From Anaerolineales bacterium (lineage in GTDB: Bacteria; Chloroflexota; Anaerolineae; Anaerolineales; UBA11858), in contig JANTFT010000025.1 in the NCBI GenBank assembly GCA_024763275.1, forward strand, positions 1-35,012: a stretch of 35,012 nucleotides of DNA, written 5' to 3'. The number at the start of each line of letters is the position of its first letter. Position 1 is the stretch's first letter. A program made the translations under genes and the position numbers. The notes below the pieces were generated by a model that saw only the letters and a list, made by a program, of their open reading frames with translations, had not been told where the DNA came from and did no database searches. Positions 24,061 through 31,739 of this stretch are shown in pieces.

Positions 24061-25596
24061 GTGAATATTCTCCCCTTCCTGTCTGCGGCTTTTCTGCTGA
24101 TCAATCCGGTCCTGCTGGCTGTTTTCCGGAAGTATGAGATCAAACTTGAGAAGCTCCAATTCTGGGTCATGGTCAGCTCCGGGACAGCCTGGATCATCGC
24201 CGCTGTGTTCTTGATCCTCAACCCGGAGAGCCACCTCAATCCGGTGTGGGATGCCGGGGTGGAGCTGCTGCCCAGCCTGGCTTTCTCAATGGATTGGGTG
24301 TCGGCATCTCTGGCACTGGCTGTTTGTGGAGCACTTTTCTTCAGTGTCCTCAGGCAGGAACACACTCCGCGGATCAATGCTTTGCTTGCCGGATTGGGCG
24401 GTGTGAGCGCGATCGGAGTGTTTGCGGAATCGGCTTATACTCTGGCGTTGGTCTGGACAGCTCTGGAGACTTTCTATCTGGGGATCTCTTACCCGGCAGG
24501 CCAGCGGGGTAAGGCTTCCAGGAACTATCTCCTGGCGATGCTGGTCAGATTGACCACTCCGGCAGCCCTGGTTTTCATTTCTCTGACAAAAACCGGATCC
24601 GGGGGGAATGGGTTCCTGACCGGACTGGATCCGGCAGCCGCACCTGCGGTAATCGTGGCCGGCCTGGTTGGCTTTCTGGGCTGGTTCCTGGGTGTAACTC
24701 CCGTGGGAGACAAGCAGGGAGGTGATACGCCGCCGATTTTCAAAGGCTGGATACCGGGAACAGTGGGCTTGATGGTCATTCTCCGCGGGGGGGTGTTGTT
24801 GGAGGGCAGCTCATCCGCAATTTATCTTCCACTGCTGCTGTCTGTCCTGGCAACCCTGCTCAGCATCGGGAGCCTGCTGCTGGACCTCTCGTCACCTTTG
24901 TGGTTCTTAGGTGGTGGGTTGCTGGCAGCCGGGAGCGCTTCCCTGGCTTCCCCTGCCGGCGGACTCGCCTGGGGAGTGGTCTTCATGCTGCCGGGTTCCT
25001 TGCTGTGGCATGAAAAGGCCCGGTCTCACCCGTCACTTATCGGGCTGGGACTGGCCGGCTTGGGCCTACTCCCGCTGCCTTATCTACCGGCCTGGTCTGG
25101 AATCCAGGCCTTCCCGGGGGGAATAGCGTCTTACCTGCTGGCTGCGAGCTGTGGAATTTTTCTGGGGAGCCTGGCGATAGCCGTCCTTAAAAACCTGAGC
25201 CGATCAACAGAGAAGGGAAAGCCGATCTCCTTGATGAGCATCCTCGCATCCGGGTCACTGCTGCTCTCCCAGCTGCTGATCGCTTTTCGTCTGGGACTGC
25301 TGGGTGCTAGCAAGGGTTTACTGTCTCATCCAGTTGTGGTCTGGCTGCCATTGCTGGGGATCCTGCTGGTCCTGATCCTGGGGAACTGGGTTCCCTTGCG
25401 GCACCGGGAAAGTGCCCTGCTGATGATCGACCGGGGGGTTGCCTGGATTCAGATGGCAATCAGCAGGATCCTGCGCTCGATCGAAAGCCTGATCATCTTC
25501 CTGGCAGGTTTACTGGAAGGGGATGGCGGTTTGATCTGGGCTCTGCTGATCGGTATGCTGATCATTACTTTGATTGGCAGCAGGGGGGTGCGCTGA
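24061..25596 (+). CDS. Multi-helix membrane protein resembling complex I/Mrp antiporter subunits
   Basis: A 511-residue protein with roughly 13-14 hydrophobic segments and few charges. The stretch TLALVWTALETFYLGIS (about 130-146) resembles the TM5 region of NuoL/M/N, with a glutamate at the position of the conserved one, and GDTPPIFKGWIPGTVG (about 222-237) resembles the FPFHxWLPDA loop that precedes TM7, though degenerate and lacking the usual Lys-rich helix. Initiator is GTG 24061, with AGGA 9 nt upstream inside the folK end. Its last base is shared with the ATG of the next gene, so the module is translationally coupled. The identification is by weak pattern match only. Confidence 0.6.
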   Translation: MNILPFLSAAFLLINPVLLAVFRKYEIKLEKLQFWVMVSSGTAWIIAAVFLILNPESHLNPVWDAGVELLPSLAFSMDWVSASLALAVCGALFFSVLRQEHTPRINALLAGLGGVSAIGVFAESAYTLALVWTALETFYLGISYPAGQRGKASRNYLLAMLVRLTTPAALVFISLTKTGSGGNGFLTGLDPAAAPAVIVAGLVGFLGWFLGVTPVGDKQGGDTPPIFKGWIPGTVGLMVILRGGVLLEGSSSAIYLPLLLSVLATLLSIGSLLLDLSSPLWFLGGGLLAAGSASLASPAGGLAWGVVFMLPGSLLWHEKARSHPSLIGLGLAGLGLLPLPYLPAWSGIQAFPGGIASYLLAASCGIFLGSLAIAVLKNLSRSTEKGKPISLMSILASGSLLLSQLLIAFRLGLLGASKGLLSHPVVVWLPLLGILLVLILGNWVPLRHRESALLMIDRGVAWIQMAISRILRSIESLIIFLAGLLEGDGGLIWALLIGMLIITLIGSRGVR

Positions 25597-26192
25597 TGGC
25601 ACCTCTGCTGCAATCCCTGCTGGCAGGAATCCTGTTCATCTGCGGGACAGGTATCCTGATGACAACTAACCGCCGTTGGATGACGGGGATGCTGGCGCTT
25701 CAATATATGGGCGTATTCGGACTGGTAGGTGTCAGCTGGCCACTGGAGATCGCTGTGGTAAAGCTGGTTGCCGGTTGGATGGCGGCAGCGGTGCTTTTTC
25801 TCACTTACCAATCTCTCCCGGATTCAAGGAACAGGCAGCGGCTGACAGCTGGCAGCGAGGGATACCTGTTCATGGGATTCGCGGCTTTGCTGATCGGTTT
25901 ATCGATGTATTCACTGCTGCCGGTGGCCTTGCGCTGGTTTCTGGGCGCCACTCCTCAGCAGGTGCTCGGCGGGGTCTGGTTGTTGGGATTGGGAACCCTG
26001 CAGCTGAGCTTCTCCCGGGAAGATATCCGCATCATAACCGGTTTGCTGACGGTAGTCTCTGGTTTTGAGATTCTCTACGCCACACTGGAAGCTTCTGTGT
26101 TGATGACCGGCTTGCTGGCCATGCTCAATATCGGCCTGGCTTTCCTGGGAGCCTATCTGCAGATGGCAGCCAACCTGGAGGACAGACTGTGA
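25596..26192 (+). CDS. NuoK/HyfE-like membrane protein
   Basis: A 198-residue protein with six to seven hydrophobic helices. It falls into two similar halves: residues about 8-75 and 120-190, each with a small helix bundle of the pattern LxGxGxLxxxxRxxxxxGxLxLxxGxxxL, like the three-helix NuoK/MnhC fold; the second half has FEILYATLE (about 157-165) near the position of NuoK's membrane glutamate. HyfE of hydrogenase-4 (about 216 residues) is similar in size and topology. The ATG overlaps the previous stop by one base and the end overlaps the next gene by four (GTGA). Assignment is tentative. Confidence 0.5.
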   Translation: MAPLLQSLLAGILFICGTGILMTTNRRWMTGMLALQYMGVFGLVGVSWPLEIAVVKLVAGWMAAAVLFLTYQSLPDSRNRQRLTAGSEGYLFMGFAALLIGLSMYSLLPVALRWFLGATPQQVLGGVWLLGLGTLQLSFSREDIRIITGLLTVVSGFEILYATLEASVLMTGLLAMLNIGLAFLGAYLQMAANLEDRL

Positions 26193-27580
26193 GCACGCCG
26201 ATCATCTGGATTCTGCTGCCTTTGCTGGTTGCCGGATTAGAGCTGCCGCTGCTGCGCTACTCCAGGATCCTGAAATGGGGCGGTTCAGCCTTCAGTCTAT
26301 CCCTGGTCCTCAGCGCTCTAGTGCTGCCGGTCAGTGAAAGCTTCCACCTGCTGTTCTGGGAGGTCAGACTTGCTGACCAGCTGCTAATATTTGGCCGACG
26401 CTTTATTCTCTCTGCTGGAGACCGGTCGGTTGTGGCCCTGCTGTTCTTCCTGCACTTTTTCTGGCTGCTCATCTATAATCCCAAAAATGTGCCGGCTTAT
26501 TTTGTGCCCTTCAGCCTGGCAGGAGTGGTCCTGATCCTGACAGCTTATGCTGTTGACCCAATTTTCTATGGCGCCCTGTTCTTTGCCTTCCTGGCTTTGA
26601 TCAATGTGGTGCTCTTGTCCCCACCTGGAAAGGAGCCTACCCCGGGAGTCTTACGTTTGCTGATCTATCAAATCCTGGGGATGCTTTTCATACTTTTCGC
26701 TGCCTGGCTGGCGAGCTGGATAGATCTGAACAGAGGTGATCAGCTGATGTCCTCCCGGTCTCTCTTGATCCTGGCCCTGGGCTTTTCTTTTCTGCTGGCC
26801 ATCTTTCCCTTTATCAGCTGGATTCCCATGGTAGGTGAGAGGAATCATCCCTTTCTGGTCGGATATCTGTTCAACACCTATTTCCTGGGTGCCTTTCTCT
26901 TTGGCTCCCGTTTCATTACTGAAGGTGGCTGGCTGACCGGAGGGATAAATCTGCAGACGCCCCTACAGATTGCCGGGGTGCTGATGCTGGGTTTTGGAGG
27001 AGTGCTGGCGGTCTATTCACGGCATTTGGGCCGGATTTCCTCTGCGCTGATCATCGCTGAAATCGGCCGCTCGCTGCTGGCGTTCAGCTTATTTCTGGGC
27101 GGATTTCCGATCTATTTCGCCATGGTAGTAATTCAGGCCCTTGCATTAGGGGTCTGGTCGCTGGCGCTTTCTAACCTGCAGAACGGCCTGGCGGATTTGG
27201 AACTCGGTTCTGCAGCCGGGGCAGCCCACCAGTGGCCGCTGATTTCCTCTGGATTGGTTGTCGGTTATTTTACGCTGGCCGGTTTACCTTTCCTGGCTGG
27301 GTTTCCGATTTACCTTTCCCTCGGCAGCGCCTTAAAGCTATATCCAGGCTGGATCAATGGAGCCCTGGTCCTGGGCACCCTTGGTTTGTTGATCGGGGGG
27401 TTGCGGATTCTCGGCGTTCTGCTGGAAGACACCGGAAGCGAGCCGTCCCTGATCCTGGGAGAGCGCTTTGACAGGGGGTTGATCATTGCCCTGAACGGCC
27501 TGCTTGTCCTGTTGGGCCTCTTCCCTCAGTTTGTATATCTGATTGCCCGGGTAATCTCCCATTTGATGTTGGGTTCGTAG
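26189..27580 (+). CDS. Degenerate NuoN/NuoM-like proton-antiporter-type membrane protein
   Basis: A 463-residue protein with about 13 helices. FPFISWIPMVGERNHPFLVGYLFNTYF (positions about 209-235, quoted in two parts: FPFISWIPMVGERN and HPFLVGYLFNTYF) matches the NuoN loop FHFWxPDxYEGAPxPVTAF, and SRHLGRISSALIIAEIGRSL (about 280-299) matches NIKRLLAYSSIAHMGxLL. The charged residues used for proton transfer in canonical subunits (TM5 Glu, TM7 and TM8 Lys) appear to be missing: GALFFAFLAL stands at the Glu helix and NTYFLG at the Lys helix. Initiator GTG 26189, overlapping the previous stop by four bases. Ends the folK transcript. Confidence 0.6.
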   Translation: MSTPIIWILLPLLVAGLELPLLRYSRILKWGGSAFSLSLVLSALVLPVSESFHLLFWEVRLADQLLIFGRRFILSAGDRSVVALLFFLHFFWLLIYNPKNVPAYFVPFSLAGVVLILTAYAVDPIFYGALFFAFLALINVVLLSPPGKEPTPGVLRLLIYQILGMLFILFAAWLASWIDLNRGDQLMSSRSLLILALGFSFLLAIFPFISWIPMVGERNHPFLVGYLFNTYFLGAFLFGSRFITEGGWLTGGINLQTPLQIAGVLMLGFGGVLAVYSRHLGRISSALIIAEIGRSLLAFSLFLGGFPIYFAMVVIQALALGVWSLALSNLQNGLADLELGSAAGAAHQWPLISSGLVVGYFTLAGLPFLAGFPIYLSLGSALKLYPGWINGALVLGTLGLLIGGLRILGVLLEDTGSEPSLILGERFDRGLIIALNGLLVLLGLFPQFVYLIARVISHLMLGS

Positions 27581-27622
27581 ATCACTATGCTTGAGCACAG
27601 GGAGCCGTAGTGGAAATTGCAG

Positions 27623-27628
27623 TATAAT
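27623..27628 (+). promoter_or_regulatory. Candidate -10 box upstream of the coiled-coil gene
   Basis: TATAAT within GCAGTATAATCTC, 39 nt before the ATG at 27667. The nearest TTG-type hexamer (TTGAGC, 27591) is too far for normal spacing, so only the -10 supports it. Confidence 0.4.
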
Positions 27629-27666
27629 CTCAATGCCTTGATTTTCCTGTTTGAGGAGATTTTTAC

Positions 27667-28845
27667 ATGGACAATGAACAGCTGGAAAAACGCCTGAAAT
27701 GGCTGGATGATGAGCGCAGGAAAGATAAAGCGATCATCTCCGATCTTGAAAAAAGATTGCTGGAGCTGGAAGGTAAGCTGGAACCTCTGCAGAAGAAAGA
27801 CCAGGAGATGGACAGTGATCTGACCCGCCTGCGCACCGCGGTCATCAAGGTGGATGATTTTGAAGCTGACCTGGCCTCCTTCCGGGTTGAGCGCAAGAAA
27901 GAGATCAAGGACCAGGAAAAGCTCTATAAGTCCTGGGTCGCGGATGCCAAAAGGAATCTGCAGACCCAGATCAGAGGCCTTGAAACCCAGCAGAAGAAAC
28001 TTCAGGAAGATCTTAAACGTGTCAAATCGCTGGAAAAGGAAATGGAAGCCCGGGTGGAGGAAGAAACGCACCTTGGCGCCACTTTACGGGAGCTGGAAAA
28101 GTCCTTCAGTGATGTGCAGTCAGGTTATCAGGACATCCAGGCTGATGCCAAGGCTATCAAGGTTGAGCGTCAGAAAGATGTCAAAAGAGCGGCCGACATC
28201 CAGGGAGAGCTGACCGCGATCCGCAAGCGGCTGGATGAGATGCGGGCTATGATGGATCTGGTTAAGAACGATTACCAGAAAGCTAAAACCCGCATTCAGG
28301 ACCTGGAAGCTGCCCGCCGGGAGCTGAAAAAGGAGCAGGACGCATTCCTCGAGGAAGCCGTTCTGCGCCAGACCGAGCGGGAGTCAACCTGGAAGAATTG
28401 GATGGCCCGCTTCGACAGCATTGAAAAGCAGGCCAAGGATCTGGATGAACAGATGACCCGGCTGGATGTCACCCACCGCGGCGTTAAACGCATGCAGGAC
28501 AAGCTGGCGGATCTCTCCAGCCTGCTGGACAGAAGGGTCAACGAAATCACTGAAATGCAGCGGCTGACGGATGAGAAGTTCCGGGCTGAATGGAACACCT
28601 ACCAGGTGGATGATCAGAAGCGCTGGACAAATTTCACACTCTCCCAGAAAGAGCAGACCAAACTGTTGGAGCGCCAGTATCAAGAGAGTGAGGACCGCAT
28701 AGCCGTCCTGGAAGACGGGCTCCAGGACATGGAAGATCAATTGACCCAGGTCACTAAATATTCTGAAAACCAGCTTCAGAGTCTGCTGGGTTTGATGCGG
28801 GAATGGGCCGGCGAATTCGAGCAGATTATGGACGGCTTTCGTTAG
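27667..28845 (+). CDS. Nearly all coiled-coil protein of unknown function
   Basis: A 392-residue protein with heptad repeats over almost its whole length, very rich in Glu, Lys, Gln, Arg and Asp, with few breaks; no signal peptide, membrane helix or cysteine. Leucine and methionine occupy the hydrophobic positions (for example LEKRLLELEGKLEPLQKKD at about 29-47, LEDGLQDMEDQLTQVTKYS near 345). The C terminus (LQSLLGLMREWAGEFEQIMDGF) breaks the pattern and may be an interaction tip. GAGGAG lies 8 nt before ATG 27667. It sits directly in front of selB on the same strand, separated by a palindromic repeat. I do not recognise the family; SMC/BapA-type similarity would be low-complexity only. Confidence 0.8.
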   Translation: MDNEQLEKRLKWLDDERRKDKAIISDLEKRLLELEGKLEPLQKKDQEMDSDLTRLRTAVIKVDDFEADLASFRVERKKEIKDQEKLYKSWVADAKRNLQTQIRGLETQQKKLQEDLKRVKSLEKEMEARVEEETHLGATLRELEKSFSDVQSGYQDIQADAKAIKVERQKDVKRAADIQGELTAIRKRLDEMRAMMDLVKNDYQKAKTRIQDLEAARRELKKEQDAFLEEAVLRQTERESTWKNWMARFDSIEKQAKDLDEQMTRLDVTHRGVKRMQDKLADLSSLLDRRVNEITEMQRLTDEKFRAEWNTYQVDDQKRWTNFTLSQKEQTKLLERQYQESEDRIAVLEDGLQDMEDQLTQVTKYSENQLQSLLGLMREWAGEFEQIMDGFR

Positions 28846-28854
28846 TTAAATTGT

Positions 28855-28887
28855 AGGGACTAAGTCCTTTGGAAGGACTTAGTCCCT
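28855..28887. repeat. Double-palindrome repeat, copy 3 (variant), between the coiled-coil gene and selB
   Basis: AGGGACTAAGTCCTT (28855-28869), loop TGG, AAGGACTTAGTCCCT (28873-28887): 15-bp perfect inverted repeat. The arm (GGGAC-TAA-GTCC) has the same architecture as copies 1 and 2 (GGGAC-CGG-GTCCC), with a different three-base centre. It ends 14 nt before the selB ATG and only 9 nt after the coiled-coil stop. Confidence 0.8.
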
Positions 28888-28901
28888 CTAGCAAGGGAAA
28901 G

Positions 28902-30788
28902 ATGACTTATATTATCGGTACCGCAGGCCATGTGGACCATGGGAAATCAACCCTGATCGAGGCCATCACCGGCAGGCATCCGGACAGGCTCCGGGAAGAG
29001 CGGGAGCGGGAGATGAGCATCGTGCTGGGCTTTGACAGCTTCCAGCTGCCGGACGGCAGGATGGTCAGCGTGGTGGATGTCCCCGGGCACCGTGATTTCA
29101 TCGAGAACATGCTCTCAGGGATCGGGGGCATCGATGCCTGTCTGCTGGTGATCGCTGCCGACGAGGGGGTGATGCCGCAGACCCGGGAGCATCTGGATAT
29201 CCTCCACCTGCTGGAAGTCGACAGCGGGCTGGTCGCCCTGACCAAGGTCGACCTGGTTGAAGACCTGGAATGGCTGGATCTGGTCGAAGGTGAGATCCGG
29301 GAGCTGCTGGCTGGGACCGCCCTCAAAGACGCTCCCATCGTGCGGGTGTCCGCCAGGACCAAAGCGGGGATTGATGATCTGCTGACCGCTCTCAGCCAGG
29401 TGCTGTCAGAGAAATCGCCCCACCTGGATCTGGAAAGACCCCGCCTATCCGTTGACCGGGTGTTCTTGATGTCTGGGTTCGGATCGGTGGTTACCGGCAC
29501 GCTGCTGGACGGGACGCTGCGGGTGGGGGATGAGGTGGAGCTGCTCCCCGAAGGAAAGACCGGCAGGATCCGGGGTTTGCAGAACCACAGCCATGATGTC
29601 CTGGAAATCGGCCCGGGCAATCGGGCCGCGGTCAATCTGTCCGGCATCGATAAGAAGGATATCAAACGGGGCGATGTGGTGGCGCTGCCCGGCAGCTACC
29701 AGACAACCCGCCGGCTGGACGTTCATTTCCACTATCTGCCGGGCCTGGAAAAACCGATCCGTCACAACATGGAAGCCAAACTGTTCCTGGGCGCGGATGA
29801 AACCAGCGCCAGGATCCGCCTGCTGGGAGTGGAGACCCTCAAGCCAGGAGAAAGCGCCTGGCTGCAGCTGGAGATCCAGGAACCACTGGTGGCGGTGCGC
29901 GGGGACCACTACATCCTGCGCCGGCCATCCCCTTCGGAGACACTGGGTGGGGGAGTTGTTGTGGATCCCTTTCCTGCCTACCGCTACAAGCGCTTTGACA
30001 GCGCTGTTATGGAAAGACTGGAAGCCTTGCGAGGGGGCGATCCCACTGATATTTTGCTCCAGACCCTGAATCGGGAGGGGATTCAGCCCTGGAAGGACAT
30101 CCTGGGCGCTTCGGGGTTGGATGGCGAAACCGCAGCCAGCAGCTTGCAGCAGCTGGTTGAGAGCGGGATTGCCCTGGAAATCGGCCAGGAGAACGGCCGG
30201 GAAAAGCTGGTCGGGCTCCGATCTGACTGGGAGGGCACACTTTCCGGACTTCAGGAAAGCGTTGCCAGCTATCATGGGGATTATCCCCTGCGACCGGGCA
30301 TGCCCCTGGAAGAGTTGAAGAGCCAGTCCGGGCTGAAGGATAATGTCTTCCGGGAGGCTGTAGCCCACCAGGCCACAGCGGGCAGCCTGGTCCAGGATGG
30401 CCCCTATATCAGGGAGCGGGATTTCCAGATCAACTTTTCGGAAGCCCAGCAGTCAGCCGTTGAGAATTTACTGCAGGCCTTTGCCGCCAACCCGACCCAA
30501 CCGCCTTCTGTGACCGAATGCAAGGCCGGGGTTGGTGAGGAGGTCTTCAATGCCCTGGTTGCCCGGGAGATCCTGATCCAGCTTTCCAGCGAAGTGGTCT
30601 TCAGGCTGGAAGACTACCAGGTAATGGTTGAGAAGCTCACAGGAAAGCTAAAGAAAGAGGGGACGATCACGGTGGCCCAGGCCAGGGACATGTTCGGCAG
30701 CAGCCGCAAGTACATGCTGGCTTTCCTGGAGAACCTGGATGCCCGGGGGGTCACGGTCAGGGAGGGGGATTTACGGCGGCTGAAGTGA
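28902..30788 (+). CDS. selB: SelB-type selenocysteine-specific elongation factor
   Basis: A 628-residue GTPase with the SelB layout: G domain (residues 1-170), two beta-barrel domains, and a C-terminal extension with winged-helix repeats (from about 370), including the last helix pair DMFGSSRKYMLAFLENLDARG, which in SelB reads the SECIS hairpin. P-loop GHVDHGKS (9-16), DVPGH (59-63), TKVD (114-117), and MSGFGSVVTGTLLDG (about 195-209). Switch I is odd: the family's GMTIDLGY reads EMSIVLGF here (37-44), so the Mg-binding Thr is Ser and the following Asp is Val. ATG 28902 has AAGGGA upstream. SelA and tRNA-Sec are not in the window. Confidence 0.93.
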   Translation: MTYIIGTAGHVDHGKSTLIEAITGRHPDRLREEREREMSIVLGFDSFQLPDGRMVSVVDVPGHRDFIENMLSGIGGIDACLLVIAADEGVMPQTREHLDILHLLEVDSGLVALTKVDLVEDLEWLDLVEGEIRELLAGTALKDAPIVRVSARTKAGIDDLLTALSQVLSEKSPHLDLERPRLSVDRVFLMSGFGSVVTGTLLDGTLRVGDEVELLPEGKTGRIRGLQNHSHDVLEIGPGNRAAVNLSGIDKKDIKRGDVVALPGSYQTTRRLDVHFHYLPGLEKPIRHNMEAKLFLGADETSARIRLLGVETLKPGESAWLQLEIQEPLVAVRGDHYILRRPSPSETLGGGVVVDPFPAYRYKRFDSAVMERLEALRGGDPTDILLQTLNREGIQPWKDILGASGLDGETAASSLQQLVESGIALEIGQENGREKLVGLRSDWEGTLSGLQESVASYHGDYPLRPGMPLEELKSQSGLKDNVFREAVAHQATAGSLVQDGPYIRERDFQINFSEAQQSAVENLLQAFAANPTQPPSVTECKAGVGEEVFNALVAREILIQLSSEVVFRLEDYQVMVEKLTGKLKKEGTITVAQARDMFGSSRKYMLAFLENLDARGVTVREGDLRRLK

Positions 30789-30866
30789 AGCTGTGCTTCA
30801 CGACCGGGGATGGAGGGCTCGCTGCGCTCGCGACGGGAGACGGAAGACGGGGGACGGGAGATTGGA
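30785..30866. repeat. Hairpin and tandem heptamer array after selB
   Basis: GTGAAGC (30785-30791) pairs with GCTTCAC (30795-30801) over the selB stop codon; there is no T-run. Then follow five head-to-tail heptamers with consensus GACGGGA (30832-30866: GACGGGA, GACGGAA, GACGGGG, GACGGGA, GATTGGA). No coding function; the array could be a slippage-prone tract. The rest of the 178-bp gap (to 30966) holds only a CCTCTG/CAGAGG stem near 30883-30904. Confidence 0.6.
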
Positions 30867-30966
30867 AAAGTGTGATCTGTCATCCTGCCTCTGAAACAAA
30901 AGCAGAGGAAGGATCCATATTGATCAGCAAACCACAGCCCCTTCTTCCCTGAATTTTCCAAGTAAT

Positions 30967-31632
30967 TTATTTGACTATGATGAAAGTGAATCCATCATAG
31001 CCTCGTGCACCCACCGTCTGTAAGGTCGCAGCTGTCAAACGAGGATTGCCGACCAGCTCCTGGTTGAATCTCTGGATCCCCAAAACGCTTGGATCCCGGC
31101 TATCTGTTTCAAGGATCTTCCCGTTTCGGACCACGTTGTCGGCGATGATCAATGTGCCTGGCCGGGACAATTTGACAACCCGGTTCAAATAATCTGCATA
31201 TCCTTCCTTGTCTGCGTCAATAAAGATCAAGTCAAAGGGCTCAGTGCCTGCCAGGAGCATTTCGTCGATCAGCTGCTGGGCGTCCCCCACCAGGATCTGG
31301 ACCTCCCCCTCGAAATCGAATTGAGCCAGGTTCTTCTCCGCAACCTCAGCGTGGTGAGGGTCGATCTCCAGAGTGAGTAACAAGCCGCCCTGGCCTAAAC
31401 CGCTGGCCAGCCAGGCAGTGCTGTAGCCGCCCAGAGTGCCGATCTCGAGCACCCTCCTGGATCCCTGGGCCCGCACCATCAGCTGGAGGAATTTCCCCTG
31501 CAGGGGACTGACCTGGATGGCGGGGAGGCCGGCCTTCTCAGCGGCCAGGTTGATCTGTTTAAATTCGTATTCTTCCCCGAGCAGCAGATCCTCGTAGTAC
31601 CGGTCAACCGCGCTAAAGGTCTTTTTGTTCAT
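30967..31632 (-). CDS. O-methyltransferase, caffeoyl-CoA type
   Basis: A 221-residue SAM-dependent O-methyltransferase of the methyltransferase-3 (caffeoyl-CoA/catechol) family. SAM motif I VLEIGTLGGYSTAWLA (about 58-73), acidic LTLEIDPHHAEVA (about 85-97), DAQQ (about 116), and the metal-binding FIDADKEGYADYL (about 133-145; Asp ligands) with IIADNVVRNG (about 157-166, catalytic Asp-Asn). Substrate in bacteria is usually an unknown catechol. ATG 31632 has AGGA about 8 nt upstream; an in-frame ATG at 31695 lacks one. Transcribed alone and towards selB. Confidence 0.92.
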   Translation of the reverse strand: MNKKTFSAVDRYYEDLLLGEEYEFKQINLAAEKAGLPAIQVSPLQGKFLQLMVRAQGSRRVLEIGTLGGYSTAWLASGLGQGGLLLTLEIDPHHAEVAEKNLAQFDFEGEVQILVGDAQQLIDEMLLAGTEPFDLIFIDADKEGYADYLNRVVKLSRPGTLIIADNVVRNGKILETDSRDPSVLGIQRFNQELVGNPRLTAATLQTVGARGYDGFTFIIVK

Positions 31633-31739
31633 CTTCTTTCTTCCTGTTTTCGGTGATAGATACCTGGCTGTATTATAAGCGAGACCTGCCGACACTGAGC
31701 AGCTGATCTGCGCAACTTAAAGGGCTGGTGGGGTTGGTC

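Noticed and set aside
29445-30368. 307-codon minus-strand open frame inside selB
   Set aside because: Shadow of SelB; no start context or recognisable domain.
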